This document shows positions 20,066-29,604 of a stretch of 64,000 nucleotides of DNA, piece by piece. The position numbers were made by a program, and so were the translations under genes. Below the pieces are notes generated by a model. It was not told where the DNA came from, did no database searches, and saw only the letters and a list, made by a program, of their open reading frames with translations. The stretch is from Actinoplanes solisilvae (lineage in GTDB: Bacteria; Actinomycetota; Actinomycetes; Mycobacteriales; Micromonosporaceae): the NCBI RefSeq assembly GCF_003999975.1, contig NZ_RJAC01000005.1, forward strand, positions 310,001 to 374,000, in the 5' to 3' direction. Position 1 is the first letter of the stretch, and each line of letters starts with the position of its first letter.

Positions 20066-20563
20066 CGGCCCTGCGCGGCCGCTAAGAAACCCCCTGCTGC
20101 GCAGCGTCCCTGCGTAGCCAGCCTGTGCAGCCGCCGTGGTGTCGCGCATGCAGAGTTGTTCCCAGTTTGCGTGTTTTCCGCGAGCGTTTGCCGAGCCTGC
20201 GCACCGAGCTGTTGCGGTTCCTCGTGTGTCTATCGTGGCTCTGCAGGGCGGGGGCGCTGTATTTTCGGGCACTTCCTGCCCGTTCCGCGCTGGTTGATCG
20301 GTTCGGCGGGCGGCGGCGGCACTTATGTTGATCGTTTTCCCCCGTGGGCGCGGTCCGGGGTGATCGACTACTCGGTGCGGATTCGGCGGAGTGTCATCGG
20401 TGTCGCACAACGCGACCGAAATTGCCTGATTTTCAGTTACGGCCGGTCACACGATAGATGGAAACCCGTTGATGTGGGCAATTCGGGCAAAATAGTTCCA
20501 GAGCTATGTGTCCAACAGTTAAACTCGCAGGTAATTCGTCTCACAAAAGGCAACCGGAGGTGC

Positions 20564-20591
20564 TTGCTTCCCGTAGCTAGGTGCTTAGTCT
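20564..20591 (+). promoter_or_regulatory. Promoter giving a leaderless mRNA for the 97-residue protein
   Basis: TTGCTT (20564-20569) and TAGTCT (20586-20591) are spaced by 16 bases, and the ATG follows at 20599. A transcription start 7-8 bases after the -10 would coincide with the ATG. No ribosome-binding site is present, which agrees with a leaderless transcript. Confidence 0.5.
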
Positions 20592-20598
20592 TCCCCTC

Positions 20599-20892
20599 AT
20601 GGCTCAAGGTTCCGATACGACACTGACCGCGGGGATCAAGTCCTTCGCCGCCGGCCACGGGGGCGCCAAGGCGGTCATCGAGTACGTCGGCAAGCGTGGT
20701 GCCCGCATTGTGCTCGTCGGTGAGGACGGCGAGTGGTCCGACCAGTTCGCCGACGACACCAGCACCGCCCGCAAGGCGTGTGAGAGCGCCGGCGTCGAGG
20801 TGGAGAACGAGTGGGAGCGCGAGCTCATGGAGCAGATGCGCCCCAGCAACGACCTGTGGCGCTCGATGTCGCGCCGGAGCATGGCCCGCTGA
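20599..20892 (+). CDS. Conserved-looking small protein of unknown function
   Basis: A 97-residue, mildly acidic protein (MAQGSDTTLTAGIKSFAAGH at the N-terminus) with no recognised domain. Its pattern (IEYVGKRGARIVLVGEDGEW, then an acidic helix ESAGVEVENEWERELMEQM and a basic tail SRRSMAR) suggests a compact alpha/beta fold. Codon usage matches its neighbours. The downstream ATP-grasp gene begins two bases after the stop, so the two are likely co-transcribed and functionally linked. Confidence 0.7.
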   Translation: MAQGSDTTLTAGIKSFAAGHGGAKAVIEYVGKRGARIVLVGEDGEWSDQFADDTSTARKACESAGVEVENEWERELMEQMRPSNDLWRSMSRRSMAR

Positions 20893-20893
20893 C

Positions 20894-21793
20894 TTGAACT
20901 CATCCGCCCACGCGACCCGGGAGAGCTCCCGGGTCGCCCTCGTGACCTGCGACATCTTCCCCGACCTCTGGGAGGACGACTTCCCGCTCCGCGACGCTCT
21001 GCGCGAGCGCGGGGTCGACGTGGACGCCGTCCGCTGGGACGACGCCGAGGCCGACTGGGACTCCTACGACGTCGCCGTGATCCGCTCACCCTGGGACTAC
21101 GTGCCGCGCCGCGACCAGTTCGTCGCCTGGGCCCACAGCGTCCCGAAGCTGCTCAACCCGGCCGACATCATCGAGTGGAACACCGACAAGCGCTACCTGG
21201 CCCAGCTCGCGAAGGCCGGCCTGCCGGTGACCCCGACCGACTTCGTGGCGCCCGGCGAGTCCTGGACCCCGCCGGACGCGGGGGAGTGGGTCGTGAAGCC
21301 CACGGTCAGCGCCGGCAGCCAGGACACGGGCCGCTACGACCTGCCCGCCCAGCGCGCGCTCGCCGAGGCCCACGTCGCCCGGCTGACGGCCGAGGGTCGG
21401 ACGGCGATGATCCAGCCCTACCTGGCGGCCGTCGACGAGGCGGGCGAGACCGCGCTGATCTTCCTGCCCGACGCGAGCGGCGAGCTGACCTACAGCCACG
21501 CGATCCGCAAGGGCGCGATGCTCACCGGCCCGGACGAGGGCACGATCGACCCCGGCAGCGAGCGGATCGACCCGCGAACGGCGACCTCCGCCGAACGCCG
21601 CGTCGCCGACCGCGTGCTCGAGGTCATCCCGGGCGGCACGAGGCGCCTGCTCTATGCCCGGGTGGACGTCATTCCGGGCCCCGACGGCGACCCCCTGCTG
21701 GTCGAACTCGAACTGGCCGAACCCTCCCTCTTCCTCAAGGAGAGCAGCGGCGCGGCCGTACGCCTCGCCGAGGCAATCATCAGCCGCCTCTGA
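20894..21793 (+). CDS. ATP-grasp domain protein (DcsG-like ligase family)
   Basis: About 299 residues. The N-terminal pre-ATP-grasp segment RVALVTCDIFPDLWEDDFPLRDALRERGVDVDAVRWDD and RSPWDYVPRRDQFVAWA are typical of the family that includes D-cycloserine biosynthesis ligase DcsG. They are followed by the ATP-grasp core (WNTDKRYLAQLAKAGLPVTPTDFV, EWVVKPTVSAGSQDTGRYD, and the metal-binding LLVELELAEPSLFLKES). Such enzymes join a carboxylate to an amine or similar nucleophile through an acyl phosphate; the substrate here is unknown. The TTG start at 20894 is chosen because the first beta strand must be included; the next in-frame start would cut it. It appears coupled to the upstream 97-residue gene. 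Confidence 0.82.
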   Translation: MNSSAHATRESSRVALVTCDIFPDLWEDDFPLRDALRERGVDVDAVRWDDAEADWDSYDVAVIRSPWDYVPRRDQFVAWAHSVPKLLNPADIIEWNTDKRYLAQLAKAGLPVTPTDFVAPGESWTPPDAGEWVVKPTVSAGSQDTGRYDLPAQRALAEAHVARLTAEGRTAMIQPYLAAVDEAGETALIFLPDASGELTYSHAIRKGAMLTGPDEGTIDPGSERIDPRTATSAERRVADRVLEVIPGGTRRLLYARVDVIPGPDGDPLLVELELAEPSLFLKESSGAAVRLAEAIISRL

Positions 21794-22889
21794 CGAGAGA
21801 CAACCGGTCGCCGGTCGCCGGTCCCACTGGCGCCGACTGTTGCCGCCTTCGGTGGTCGCGCGTTCGACGGTGTGGCCGGAGGCGAGGTGGTGGCCGGAGA
21901 GATTTGCCGCCACCCCGCCTCCAGCGAGACGGACGATCGCGCAGGGACACCGGGAAAGCGACCGCCCGCATCGAAAATGTCTCCTATAGACCCACCTCTT
22001 TCCGTTGCCTGCTCGGACAGGCTCCGGCCGCGGGGCGTAGGGGCTCCGGTTGACCGGTCGACTCGGTCATGCCAGGTTCACCCCCGCGCTGCTGCCGGAG
22101 AGGGGTGGCGCCCGCGGAGCCGATCTCGGCGGGGATTTCGGCATCTCGGCTCATCAGCGGACGCCACCCGGGCGGCAGGGCTCGCAGAAGCCGATCCACG
22201 TGGCGGGGTTGCGGATCGACTGCCCTGCCGGGTCTAGGTGCCGTGGGAATTTCGTCACGGCTGGGCAGCGGTTGCGAAGCCGGCCACCGGCAGCACGAGG
22301 CCGACCGTTGGCAGCACGCCGGTGGGTGCTGTCGGCCAGCAGGTGCTCCTGGCGGCGGCCCGATCAGCTCGGCCCGGCGCGGGCGGGGACGACCGCTTTG
22401 CAGCCGATCGCGGCGGGCGGCTTCGACGGGCTGATGTGGTGACAGGGGTTCGTGTGTGCCATGAGGACAGCGTGCCGAACCGAACCGATCAACGACGGCT
22501 CGATGTCTCCACCTGTGGACGACACGCCGGTTATCCACAGGCTGCTTTTCCAAAAGGCCAGGTCAGCGTGTTTCGCAGGTTTGAGTTGGCGGCTTTAAGG
22601 TTGGGTCGGGCGCAAAGCGGAAGTGGTCAGAGCGTCAATGGCTGCTGAGGTGGTACGGGCTGCGCGCGCCGACATGACGCTGAGGGTAGGGACGGCGAAG
22701 AGACGGGAAATGCCCAGCGCGACCGGGGACGCTTGGCACGCCGAGATGTCGGGCGGTGGCTTGCTGGCGGGCGGCGGGTCGGCGCGAGTCCTAACGGGCC
22801 GCGGGTCAGCGGGAGCACTGACGGGCGAGGGGCGGCGGGTCAGCGCCGACCTGACGGGTGGCGGGTCAGCCAACCTGACGGGCCGCGGG
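21794..22889. other. 1.1-kb gap without a supportable gene
   Basis: Open frames occur on both strands but have no family resemblance, mixed low-complexity composition and no ribosome-binding sites. The recognisable content is an inverted repeat with a DnaA-box-like core (22512-22541) and a short GTCAG repeat cluster (22789-22905) running into the end of ctaA. Confidence 0.55.
22512..22541. repeat. 8-bp inverted repeat with DnaA-box-like arms
   Basis: CCTGTGGA (22512-22519) and TCCACAGG (22534-22541) are perfect complements with 14 bases between. The right arm sits in TTATCCACA (22531-22539), identical to the E. coli DnaA-box consensus. The left arm read in reverse is TCGTCCACA, one base from the actinobacterial TTGTCCACA. 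It could be a DnaA-titration site, an operator, or a terminator, since CTGCTTTTCC follows. Confidence 0.4.
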
Positions 22890-22905
22890 TCAGCGCGGGG
22901 CCGGG
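22789..22905. repeat. Short repeats of CTGACGGGC...GCGGGTCAGC
   Basis: CTAACGGGCCGCGGGTCAGC, then CTGACGGGCGAGG..GCGGGTCAGC, CTGACGGGTGGCGGGTCAGC and CTGACGGGCCGCGGGTCAGC recur at roughly 24-35-base intervals. Each unit is a small inverted repeat (CTGAC/GTCAG). The last unit overlaps the ctaA stop codon and may act as its terminator. Confidence 0.5.
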
Positions 22906-23837
22906 ACCGGGTCTGAGGCCGGGGTGGGGGAGAGCCCGGCCGCCGCGGGGGTCGCGGGCACGTCGGGGCGTTCGCGCTGGGACCACAGCACCGCGAGCGT
23001 CGCCGTCCAGACGAGGGCGGCGCCGAGCATGTGGAAGCCGACGAGCACGACCGGCAGGTGGGTGAAGTACTGCACGAAGCCGATCAGGCCCTGGGCCAGC
23101 TCGATCACCAGCAGCGCGACCGCGGCGCGGACCGCCTGGCGGGGCGCCTTGACGGCGCGCAGTGCGAAGACGAGCGCGATCGTCAGGCCGACCAGCAGGA
23201 ACACCACGTCGGCGTGGGCCTGCGAGACGGTCGCCGGGTCGAGGCCGTTGCGTTTCGCCTCTTCGTCGCCGGCGTGGGGGCCGCTGCCGGTGACGATGAC
23301 ACCGAGCACGATCACGGCCGCGCTCACCACGCTCAGCAGCCACGAGAGGTGGGTCAGGGGGCGCGGTACGAGCCGGATCCGCCCGCCGTCGCCTTCGCCG
23401 GTGCGCTTCCACAACGCGTACGCGAAAGCAATGATCACCATGGAGACGAGGAAGTGCAGGCCGACGACCCACGGGTTGAGGTTGGTCAGCACGGTGATGC
23501 CGCCGACCACGCCCTGCAGCGGGATGCTGAACAGGACCGCCAGGCTCAGGACGATCGTCGAGCGGCGGCGCGGGCGCGAGAACCAGGCGGCGGCGACGCA
23601 GGCCACGGCCAGCGCGACGAGCACGAAGGTGAGCAGGCGGTTGCCGAACTCGATGATGCCGTGGACGCCCATCTCGGAGGTTGTCGTGTAGGAGGCGTCG
23701 GTGCATCGGGGCCAGGTGGGGCAGCCGAGGCCGGAGCCGGTGAGACGAACCGCCGCACCGGTGACGACGAGCGCGACGTTGGCGACCAGGGACGCCAGGG
23801 CCAGCGGACGCAGCGGTAGGAAGCTCACCTTCGGCAT
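22890..23837 (-). CDS. ctaA: Heme a synthase (COX15/CtaA family)
   Basis: Membrane monooxygenase that oxidises the C8 methyl of heme o to the formyl of heme a. The 315-residue protein has eight hydrophobic helices and heme-ligand histidines in conserved places: TGSGLGCPTWPRC near the first loop, MGVHGIIEFGNRL, VVGLHFLVSM, VSQAHADVVFLL and VGFHMLGAALVW. The CxxxWPxC pair (GCPTWPRC) of Gram-positive CtaA is present. ATG 23837 begins MPKVSFLPL. It is divergent from sufR with a 107-base intergenic region. Confidence 0.94.
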   Translation of the reverse strand: MPKVSFLPLRPLALASLVANVALVVTGAAVRLTGSGLGCPTWPRCTDASYTTTSEMGVHGIIEFGNRLLTFVLVALAVACVAAAWFSRPRRRSTIVLSLAVLFSIPLQGVVGGITVLTNLNPWVVGLHFLVSMVIIAFAYALWKRTGEGDGGRIRLVPRPLTHLSWLLSVVSAAVIVLGVIVTGSGPHAGDEEAKRNGLDPATVSQAHADVVFLLVGLTIALVFALRAVKAPRQAVRAAVALLVIELAQGLIGFVQYFTHLPVVLVGFHMLGAALVWTATLAVLWSQRERPDVPATPAAAGLSPTPASDPVPAPR

Positions 23838-23908
23838 CGTACGCAGGGAATTGATCTTGAAAGCGGACGGTCCTGGGGTGCGGTGGCATGGATCACCGGG
23901 GGGCCGGT

Positions 23909-23944
23909 TTGCGGGGCTCGCGCGAATTACGTAACGTTAGCGTA
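23909..23944 (+). promoter_or_regulatory. sufR promoter with overlapping palindromic operator
   Basis: TTGCGG (23909-23914) and TAACGT (23932-23937) are spaced by 17 bases. Two perfect 8-bp palindromes, TTACGTAA (23927-23934) and TAACGTTA (23932-23939), overlap each other and the -10 hexamer. The GTG start of sufR follows at 23945 with no ribosome-binding site, so the transcript is probably leaderless. The palindrome is well placed for autorepression by SufR. Confidence 0.55.
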
Positions 23945-24682
23945 GTGAAATACGAGGTGCTGAACCGTAGCGGGGTGGCGGGCGTAACGCTGTCTGCCGT
24001 CGCGTCGGACGGTCGCACCCGTGACCGGGTCGCCCAGCTGCTGCTCGAGCGTGGGTCGGCCACCGCCGCCGAGCTGGGCGGAGAGCTCGGTCTGAGCCCC
24101 GCCGCGATCCGCAAGCACCTCGACGCCATGCTCGCCGACCACGTCGTCGAAACCCGCGAGGTCCGCAACACCGGTCCGCGCGGCCGAGGGCGTCCGGCCA
24201 AGGCCTTCGCGCTCACCACGGCCGCCCGCGAAAATCTTAACCCGCACTTCTACGACGGCATCGCCACGGCCGCACTGCGCTGGATCGAGCAGCACCACGG
24301 TTCCGAGGCCGTCACCGCCTTCGCCTCGGCCCAGCTCGCAGCGCTCGAGGAACGGTGCCGGGCGGCGCTGCTCGAGGCCGGCGACGACCCGATCGCGCGG
24401 GCGGAGGCGCTCGCCCAGGCACTCACCGCCGAGGGCTACGCTGCCAACGCGTCGGTGATCGCGTCCGGCGGGCAGTTGTGCCAGCACTCCTGCCCGGTGG
24501 CTCACGTGGCCGCCGAGTTCCCCCAGCTGTGCGACGCCGAGACCGAGGTCATCTCGCGCCTCATCGGCACCCACGTGCAGCGTCTGGCCACCATCGCGCA
24601 CGGCGACGGGGTGTGCACCACGCACATCCCGGCCCCGGCTCGAACCGCTACAAACGCCGCAACCACGGTTAGGACAGATTGA
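23945..24682 (+). CDS. sufR: SufR-type iron-sulfur cluster-sensing transcriptional regulator
   Basis: DeoR/ArsR-like winged-helix repressor that controls the suf operon through its own Fe-S cluster. The roughly 245-residue product has an N-terminal HTH ([37 protein letters not shown]) and wing [24 protein letters not shown]-terminal Cys cluster ([21 protein letters not shown] and GDGVC) is the expected cluster-binding region. GTG 23945 is chosen because the -10 hexamer lies seven bases before it and the upstream extension has no conserved character. Its stop overlaps the sufB ATG (TGATG), so it leads the suf operon. Confidence 0.93.
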   Translation: MKYEVLNRSGVAGVTLSAVASDGRTRDRVAQLLLERGSATAAELGGELGLSPAAIRKHLDAMLADHVVETREVRNTGPRGRGRPAKAFALTTAARENLNPHFYDGIATAALRWIEQHHGSEAVTAFASAQLAALEERCRAALLEAGDDPIARAEALAQALTAEGYAANASVIASGGQLCQHSCPVAHVAAEFPQLCDAETEVISRLIGTHVQRLATIAHGDGVCTTHIPAPARTATNAATTVRTD

Positions 24683-26103
24683 TGACCGACCAGATCGTCA
24701 GCCAGGAAGAGCACCTCGCCGCCCTGGGCAAGTACGAGTACGGGTGGGCCGACAACGACGCCGCGGGCGCCGTCGCGCAGCGTGGGCTGTCCGAGGCCGT
24801 GGTGCGCAACATCTCCGCGTTGAAGAGCGAGCCCGAGTGGATGCTCAACCTCCGGCTCAAGGGCCTGCGCCTGTTCGACCGCAAGCCCATGCCCAACTGG
24901 GGCGCCGACCTCACCGGCATCGACTTCCAGAACATCAAGTACTTCGTACGCTCCACCGAGAAGCAGGCGGCCACCTGGGACGACCTGCCCGCCGACATCA
25001 AGGCGACGTACGACAAGCTGGGCATCCCCGAGGCCGAGAAGCAGCGCCTCGTCTCCGGCGTCGCCGCGCAGTACGAGTCCGAGGTCGTCTACCACAAGAT
25101 CCGTGAGGATCTCGAGGAGCAGGGCGTCCTCTTCCTCGACACCGACACGGCTCTGCGCGAGCACGAGGACATCTTCAAGGAGTACTTCGGCACCGTCATC
25201 CCGGTGGGCGACAACAAGTTCGCCGCGCTGAACACGTCGGTGTGGTCGGGTGGCTCCTTCATCTACGTGCCCAAGGGCGTCCACGTCGACATCCCGCTGC
25301 AGGCCTACTTCCGGATCAACACCGAGAACATGGGCCAGTTCGAGCGGACGCTGATCATCGCCGACGAGGGCAGCTACATCCACTACGTCGAGGGTTGTAC
25401 GGCGCCGATCTACTCGTCCGACTCGCTGCACTCCGCGGTCGTCGAGATCGTCGTCAAGAAGAACGCCCGGGTGCGTTACACGACCATCCAGAACTGGTCG
25501 AACAACGTCTACAACCTGGTCACCAAGCGCGCCACCTGTGAAGAGGGCGCCACCATGGAGTGGGTCGACGGCAACATCGGCTCCAAGGTGACCATGAAGT
25601 ACCCGGCCGTCTACATGACCGGCCCGCACGCCAAGGGCGAGGTGCTGTCGATCGCGATGGCCGGCCAGGGTCAGCACCAGGACTCGGGCGCCAAGATGGT
25701 GCATGCCGCGCCGCACACCTCCTCGACGATCATCTCGAAGTCGATCGCCCGGGGCGGCGGCCGCACTTCGTACCGCGGTCTCGTTCAGGTGCTGGAGGGC
25801 TCGTCGGGCTCCAAGAGCACGGTCAAGTGCGACGCACTCCTGGTCGACACCATCTCGCGCTCGGACACCTACCCTTACGTCGACATCCGCGAGGACGACG
25901 TGGCGATGGGGCACGAGGCGACCGTCTCCAAGGTCAGCGAGGACCAGCTCTTCTACCTGATGAGCCGCGGTCTGACCGAGGACGAGGCAATGGCGATGAT
26001 CGTGCGCGGCTTCATCGAGCCGATCGCCAAGGAGCTTCCGATGGAGTACGCCCTGGAGCTGAACCGGCTCATCGAGCTTCAGATGGAAGGGGCCGTGGGC
26101 TGA
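24682..26103 (+). CDS. sufB: Fe-S cluster assembly scaffold SufB
   Basis: SufB is the scaffold core of the SufBC2D complex on which Fe-S clusters are built. The 473-residue product begins [22 protein letters not shown] and shows the family segments [73 protein letters not shown] and [20 protein letters not shown]. It starts inside the sufR stop codon and is followed by sufD after 37 bases. No intein is present, unlike the mycobacterial SufB. Confidence 0.98.
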   Translation: MTDQIVSQEEHLAALGKYEYGWADNDAAGAVAQRGLSEAVVRNISALKSEPEWMLNLRLKGLRLFDRKPMPNWGADLTGIDFQNIKYFVRSTEKQAATWDDLPADIKATYDKLGIPEAEKQRLVSGVAAQYESEVVYHKIREDLEEQGVLFLDTDTALREHEDIFKEYFGTVIPVGDNKFAALNTSVWSGGSFIYVPKGVHVDIPLQAYFRINTENMGQFERTLIIADEGSYIHYVEGCTAPIYSSDSLHSAVVEIVVKKNARVRYTTIQNWSNNVYNLVTKRATCEEGATMEWVDGNIGSKVTMKYPAVYMTGPHAKGEVLSIAMAGQGQHQDSGAKMVHAAPHTSSTIISKSIARGGGRTSYRGLVQVLEGSSGSKSTVKCDALLVDTISRSDTYPYVDIREDDVAMGHEATVSKVSEDQLFYLMSRGLTEDEAMAMIVRGFIEPIAKELPMEYALELNRLIELQMEGAVG

Positions 26104-26140
26104 CCAGCCCGGCCGGACACACAGCGGATCAAAGGACGAC

Positions 26141-27262
26141 ATGACTGCCATCGCCCCGCCGAGCACCAAGTCGCAGGTGCTGCGTTCCTTCGACGTTGCC
26201 GAATTCCCGGCTCTGAACGGCCTGGAGGAGGAGTGGCGCTTCACGCCGCTCAAGCGCCTGCGCGAGCTCGTCACCGCCACCTCGCTGACCGGCACCGCGC
26301 CGCAGCTGGAGCACGGTGACCTGCCCGTCGGCGTCGCCGTGCGGACCGTCGACAAGGTCGACCCCGTCCTCACGCCGTTCGACCGGATCAGCGCGCTGGC
26401 CTTCGGCGCGGCCGCGGGCGTGACCCTCATCGAGGTCGCGCCCGAGACCGAGCCCGAGCAGGCCGTCGTGATCCGCCTGGTCGGCAAGGGCGGTGAGGCC
26501 GCGGCCGCGCGCACCTTCGTCAAGGTGGGCTCGTTCGCCAAGGTCACGATCGTGCTCGAGCAGACCGGCACGGCCACCCTGGCCGACAACATCGAGGTCC
26601 TGGTGGGCGACAGTGCCCAGCTGACCTTCGTGACGGTCGCCGATTGGGACGCCGGCGCCGTGCAGGCCCAGCACGTGAAGATCCGGGTCGGCCGCGACGC
26701 GCGGGCCAGCCACGTGCAGGTCGCGCTCGGCGGTGACCTGGTCCGCCAGTTCACCAGCGTGGAATACGCCGGCCGTGGTGGCGACGCCGAGCTGTGGGGT
26801 CTCTACTTCGCCGACTCCGGTCAGCACTTCGAGCACCGCCAGCTCGTCGATCACTCGGTTCCGGACTGCCGCAGCTACGTCGGCTACCGGGGTGCCCTGC
26901 AGGGCACGTCGGCGCACACCGTCTGGGTCGGCGACGTGCTGATCCGCGCGGAGGCCACGGGCACCGACACGTACGAGATCAACCGCAACCTCATCCTGAC
27001 CGACGGAGCGCGCGCTGACTCCGTACCCAATCTCGAAATCGAGACGGGTGAGATCGTCGGTGCCGGCCACGCCAGCGCCACCGGCCGCTTCGACGAGGAG
27101 CAGCTGTTCTACCTGATGGCGCGCGGCATCCCCGAGGGTGAGGCGCGCAAGCTCGTCGTGCGCGGCTTCTTCGCCGAGCTGCTCAACAAGATCCCGGTCG
27201 AGGAGCTGCGTCAGCGGCTGGGCGACGCGATCGAGAACCGCCTGGCGGGAGTCGGCGCGTGA
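26141..27262 (+). CDS. sufD: Fe-S cluster assembly protein SufD
   Basis: SufD pairs with SufB in the SufBC2D scaffold and is needed for iron entry. The 373-residue protein has the SufB/D beta-helix core (DFCRS-like segment VPDCRSYVGYRGALQGTSAHTVWVGDVLIR, TYEINRNLILTDGARADSVPNLEIETGEIVGAGHASATGRFDEEQLFYLMARGI). The C-terminal helical segment is GEARKLVVRGFFAELLNKI. AAAGGA precedes ATG 26141. The stop overlaps the next start by four bases. Confidence 0.97.
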   Translation: MTAIAPPSTKSQVLRSFDVAEFPALNGLEEEWRFTPLKRLRELVTATSLTGTAPQLEHGDLPVGVAVRTVDKVDPVLTPFDRISALAFGAAAGVTLIEVAPETEPEQAVVIRLVGKGGEAAAARTFVKVGSFAKVTIVLEQTGTATLADNIEVLVGDSAQLTFVTVADWDAGAVQAQHVKIRVGRDARASHVQVALGGDLVRQFTSVEYAGRGGDAELWGLYFADSGQHFEHRQLVDHSVPDCRSYVGYRGALQGTSAHTVWVGDVLIRAEATGTDTYEINRNLILTDGARADSVPNLEIETGEIVGAGHASATGRFDEEQLFYLMARGIPEGEARKLVVRGFFAELLNKIPVEELRQRLGDAIENRLAGVGA

Positions 27263-27587
27263 GTTTCGAACGTGTGGGCCCGGTCGCGGACGTCGCCAAG
27301 GGCGCCGTGATCGCGGTCGAGCTCGACGGCGTCGACATCGCGGTGGTCCACGCCGACGACGACAACTTCTACGCCGTACGCGATGAGTGCTCGCACGCCG
27401 CGGTCCCGCTCTCCGAGGGCGAGGTCGAGGGGTGCACGCTGGAGTGCTGGCTGCACGGTTCCCGGTTCGACCTGCGCACCGGCGAGCCGAGCGGGCCACC
27501 CGCGTTCACCCCGGTGGCGACCTACCCCGTCGAGATCCGCGACGGCGACATCTATGTTTCGACGACACCGAGTAATGGAGTAAACCC

Positions 27588-27591
<4 letters not shown>
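27259..27591 (+). CDS. Rieske-type [2Fe-2S] ferredoxin of the suf operon
   Basis: A 110-residue stand-alone Rieske protein related to ferredoxin subunits of non-heme iron oxygenases. The cluster ligands are CxH at Cys44/His46 and CxxH at Cys63/His66, separated by the usual 16 residues. GTG 27259 overlaps the sufD stop, and its own stop overlaps the sufC GTG, so it is made in step with the SufBC2D subunits. Such a ferredoxin between sufD and sufC recurs in actinobacteria. An electron-donor or early client role in cluster assembly is inferred. Confidence 0.92.
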
Positions 27592-28349
<758 letters not shown>

Positions 28350-28374
28350 CCTTCCCGACGGGAGAGACAAAACG

Positions 28375-29604
28375 ATGACGTTCGACGTGGCCCGGGTCCG
28401 AGCCGACTTCCCGATTCTCAGCCGGGAGGTCAACGGCCACCCGCTGGTCTATCTGGACAGTGCGAACACCTCGCAGAAACCGGTGCAGGTGCTCGACGCC
28501 ATGCGCGTGCACAACGAGCGGCACAACGGCAACGTGTCCCGCTCGGTGCACACGCTCGGCACCGAGGCCACGTCTGCGTACGAGGACGCCCGCGGCAAGA
28601 TCGCGGCGTTCATCGGCGCGGCGACCCCCGACGAGATCGTCTTCACGAAGAACTCGACCGAGGCGATCAACCTGGTCGCGCACTCGCTCGGGCAGCACTT
28701 GGCGCTGAAGCCCGGTGACGAGATTGTGATCTCCGAGATGGAGCATCACTCGAACATCGTCCCGTGGCAGTTGCTGTGCGAGCGCACCGGCGCCACGCTG
28801 CGCTGGTTCGGCACGACCGAGGACGGCCGGCTCGACCTCGCTCCGCTCGACTCGTTGATCAACGAGCGTACGAAGATCGTCTCGCTCGTGCACATGTCCA
28901 ATGTGCTCGGCACGATCAACGACGTCTCCGGCATCATCGCCCGGGCTCACGATGCCGGCGCGCTGGTCATGCTCGACTGCTCGCAGTCGGTGCCGCACCT
29001 GCCGGTCGACGTGCAGGCGCTCGGAGCCGACTTCATCGCGTTCACCGGCCACAAGATGCTCGGCCCGACCGGCATCGGCGTGCTCTGGGGCCGCTATGCG
29101 CTGCTCGCCGAGATGCCGCCGTTCCTGGCCGGCGGTTCGATGATCGAGACGGTGACGATGGGCGGCACCACCTACGCCGCCCCGCCCGCCCGTTTCGAGG
29201 CCGGCACGCCGCCGATCGCCGAGGCGGTCGGTCTCGGTGCCGCGGTCGACTACCTGAACGCGCTGGGCATGGAAGCCGTCCACCAGCATGAGCAGGACAT
29301 CACCGCGTACGCCCTCAAGGCCCTGACCGACGTGCCCGGGGTTCGCCTCTTCGGTCCGTCGACCCCCGAGGGGCGCGGCGGCACGCTGTCGTTCGCGGTC
29401 GACGGCGTTCACCCCCACGATGTGGGCCAGATTCTCGACGCGCTCGGTGTCGAGGTGCGCGTCGGGCACCACTGCGCGAAGCCGACCTGCGCCCGTTTCG
29501 GGGTGCCGGCCATGACCCGCGCGTCGTTCTATCTCTACACGACCACGGACGAGATCGACGCCCTCGTCCAGGGCCTCGACGAGGTCAAGAAGGTATTCGG
29601 CTGA
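28375..29604 (+). CDS. sufS: Cysteine desulfurase SufS
   Basis: PLP enzyme that takes sulfur from cysteine as an enzyme-bound persulfide for cluster assembly. The 409-residue group II desulfurase has YLDSANTSQKP near the N-terminus, EMEHHSNIVPWQ, the PLP Lys227 in FTGHKMLGPTGIG, and catalytic Cys367 in RVGHHCAKPTCARFG. It starts 25 bases after sufC with GGGAGAG upstream. Its stop overlaps the sufU start, the usual order for the SufS-SufU sulfur transfer pair. Confidence 0.97.
   Translation: MTFDVARVRADFPILSREVNGHPLVYLDSANTSQKPVQVLDAMRVHNERHNGNVSRSVHTLGTEATSAYEDARGKIAAFIGAATPDEIVFTKNSTEAINLVAHSLGQHLALKPGDEIVISEMEHHSNIVPWQLLCERTGATLRWFGTTEDGRLDLAPLDSLINERTKIVSLVHMSNVLGTINDVSGIIARAHDAGALVMLDCSQSVPHLPVDVQALGADFIAFTGHKMLGPTGIGVLWGRYALLAEMPPFLAGGSMIETVTMGGTTYAAPPARFEAGTPPIAEAVGLGAAVDYLNALGMEAVHQHEQDITAYALKALTDVPGVRLFGPSTPEGRGGTLSFAVDGVHPHDVGQILDALGVEVRVGHHCAKPTCARFGVPAMTRASFYLYTTTDEIDALVQGLDEVKKVFG

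Larger units (their letters stand above)
19369..20563. other. 1.2-kb gene-poor, repeat-rich gap
   Basis: I can support no gene here. 19440-19690 is pyrimidine-rich on the plus strand and built from degenerate CTGCAGCTTGCG-type repeats. 19921-20065 is a 27-base tandem array. 20410-20600 is strikingly low in GC (roughly half) compared with the surrounding sequence. Several long open frames on both strands exist only because the repeat periods are multiples of three or the sequence is GC-rich; they have low-complexity translations. Confidence 0.6.

Noticed and set aside
19361..20410. Minus- and plus-strand frames of 130-180 codons in the repeat-rich gap after ctaB
   Set aside because: Their translations are built from the 36- and 27-base repeats (for example repeated SCRKAR or RPPLRSV units) and have no recognisable fold.
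20410..20600. Known riboswitch class
   Set aside because: The low-GC island does not show the core of any riboswitch I can recognise (cobalamin, c-di-AMP, TPP, SAM); left as an unexplained region.
21872..22916. Frames of 97-190 codons between the ATP-grasp gene and ctaA
   Set aside because: No family resemblance, no ribosome-binding sites, overlapping alternatives on both strands, and one made largely of the GTCAG repeats.
24502..26754. A 750-codon minus-strand frame across sufB and sufD
   Set aside because: Antisense to two well-conserved suf genes; composition and lack of motifs mark it as a shadow.
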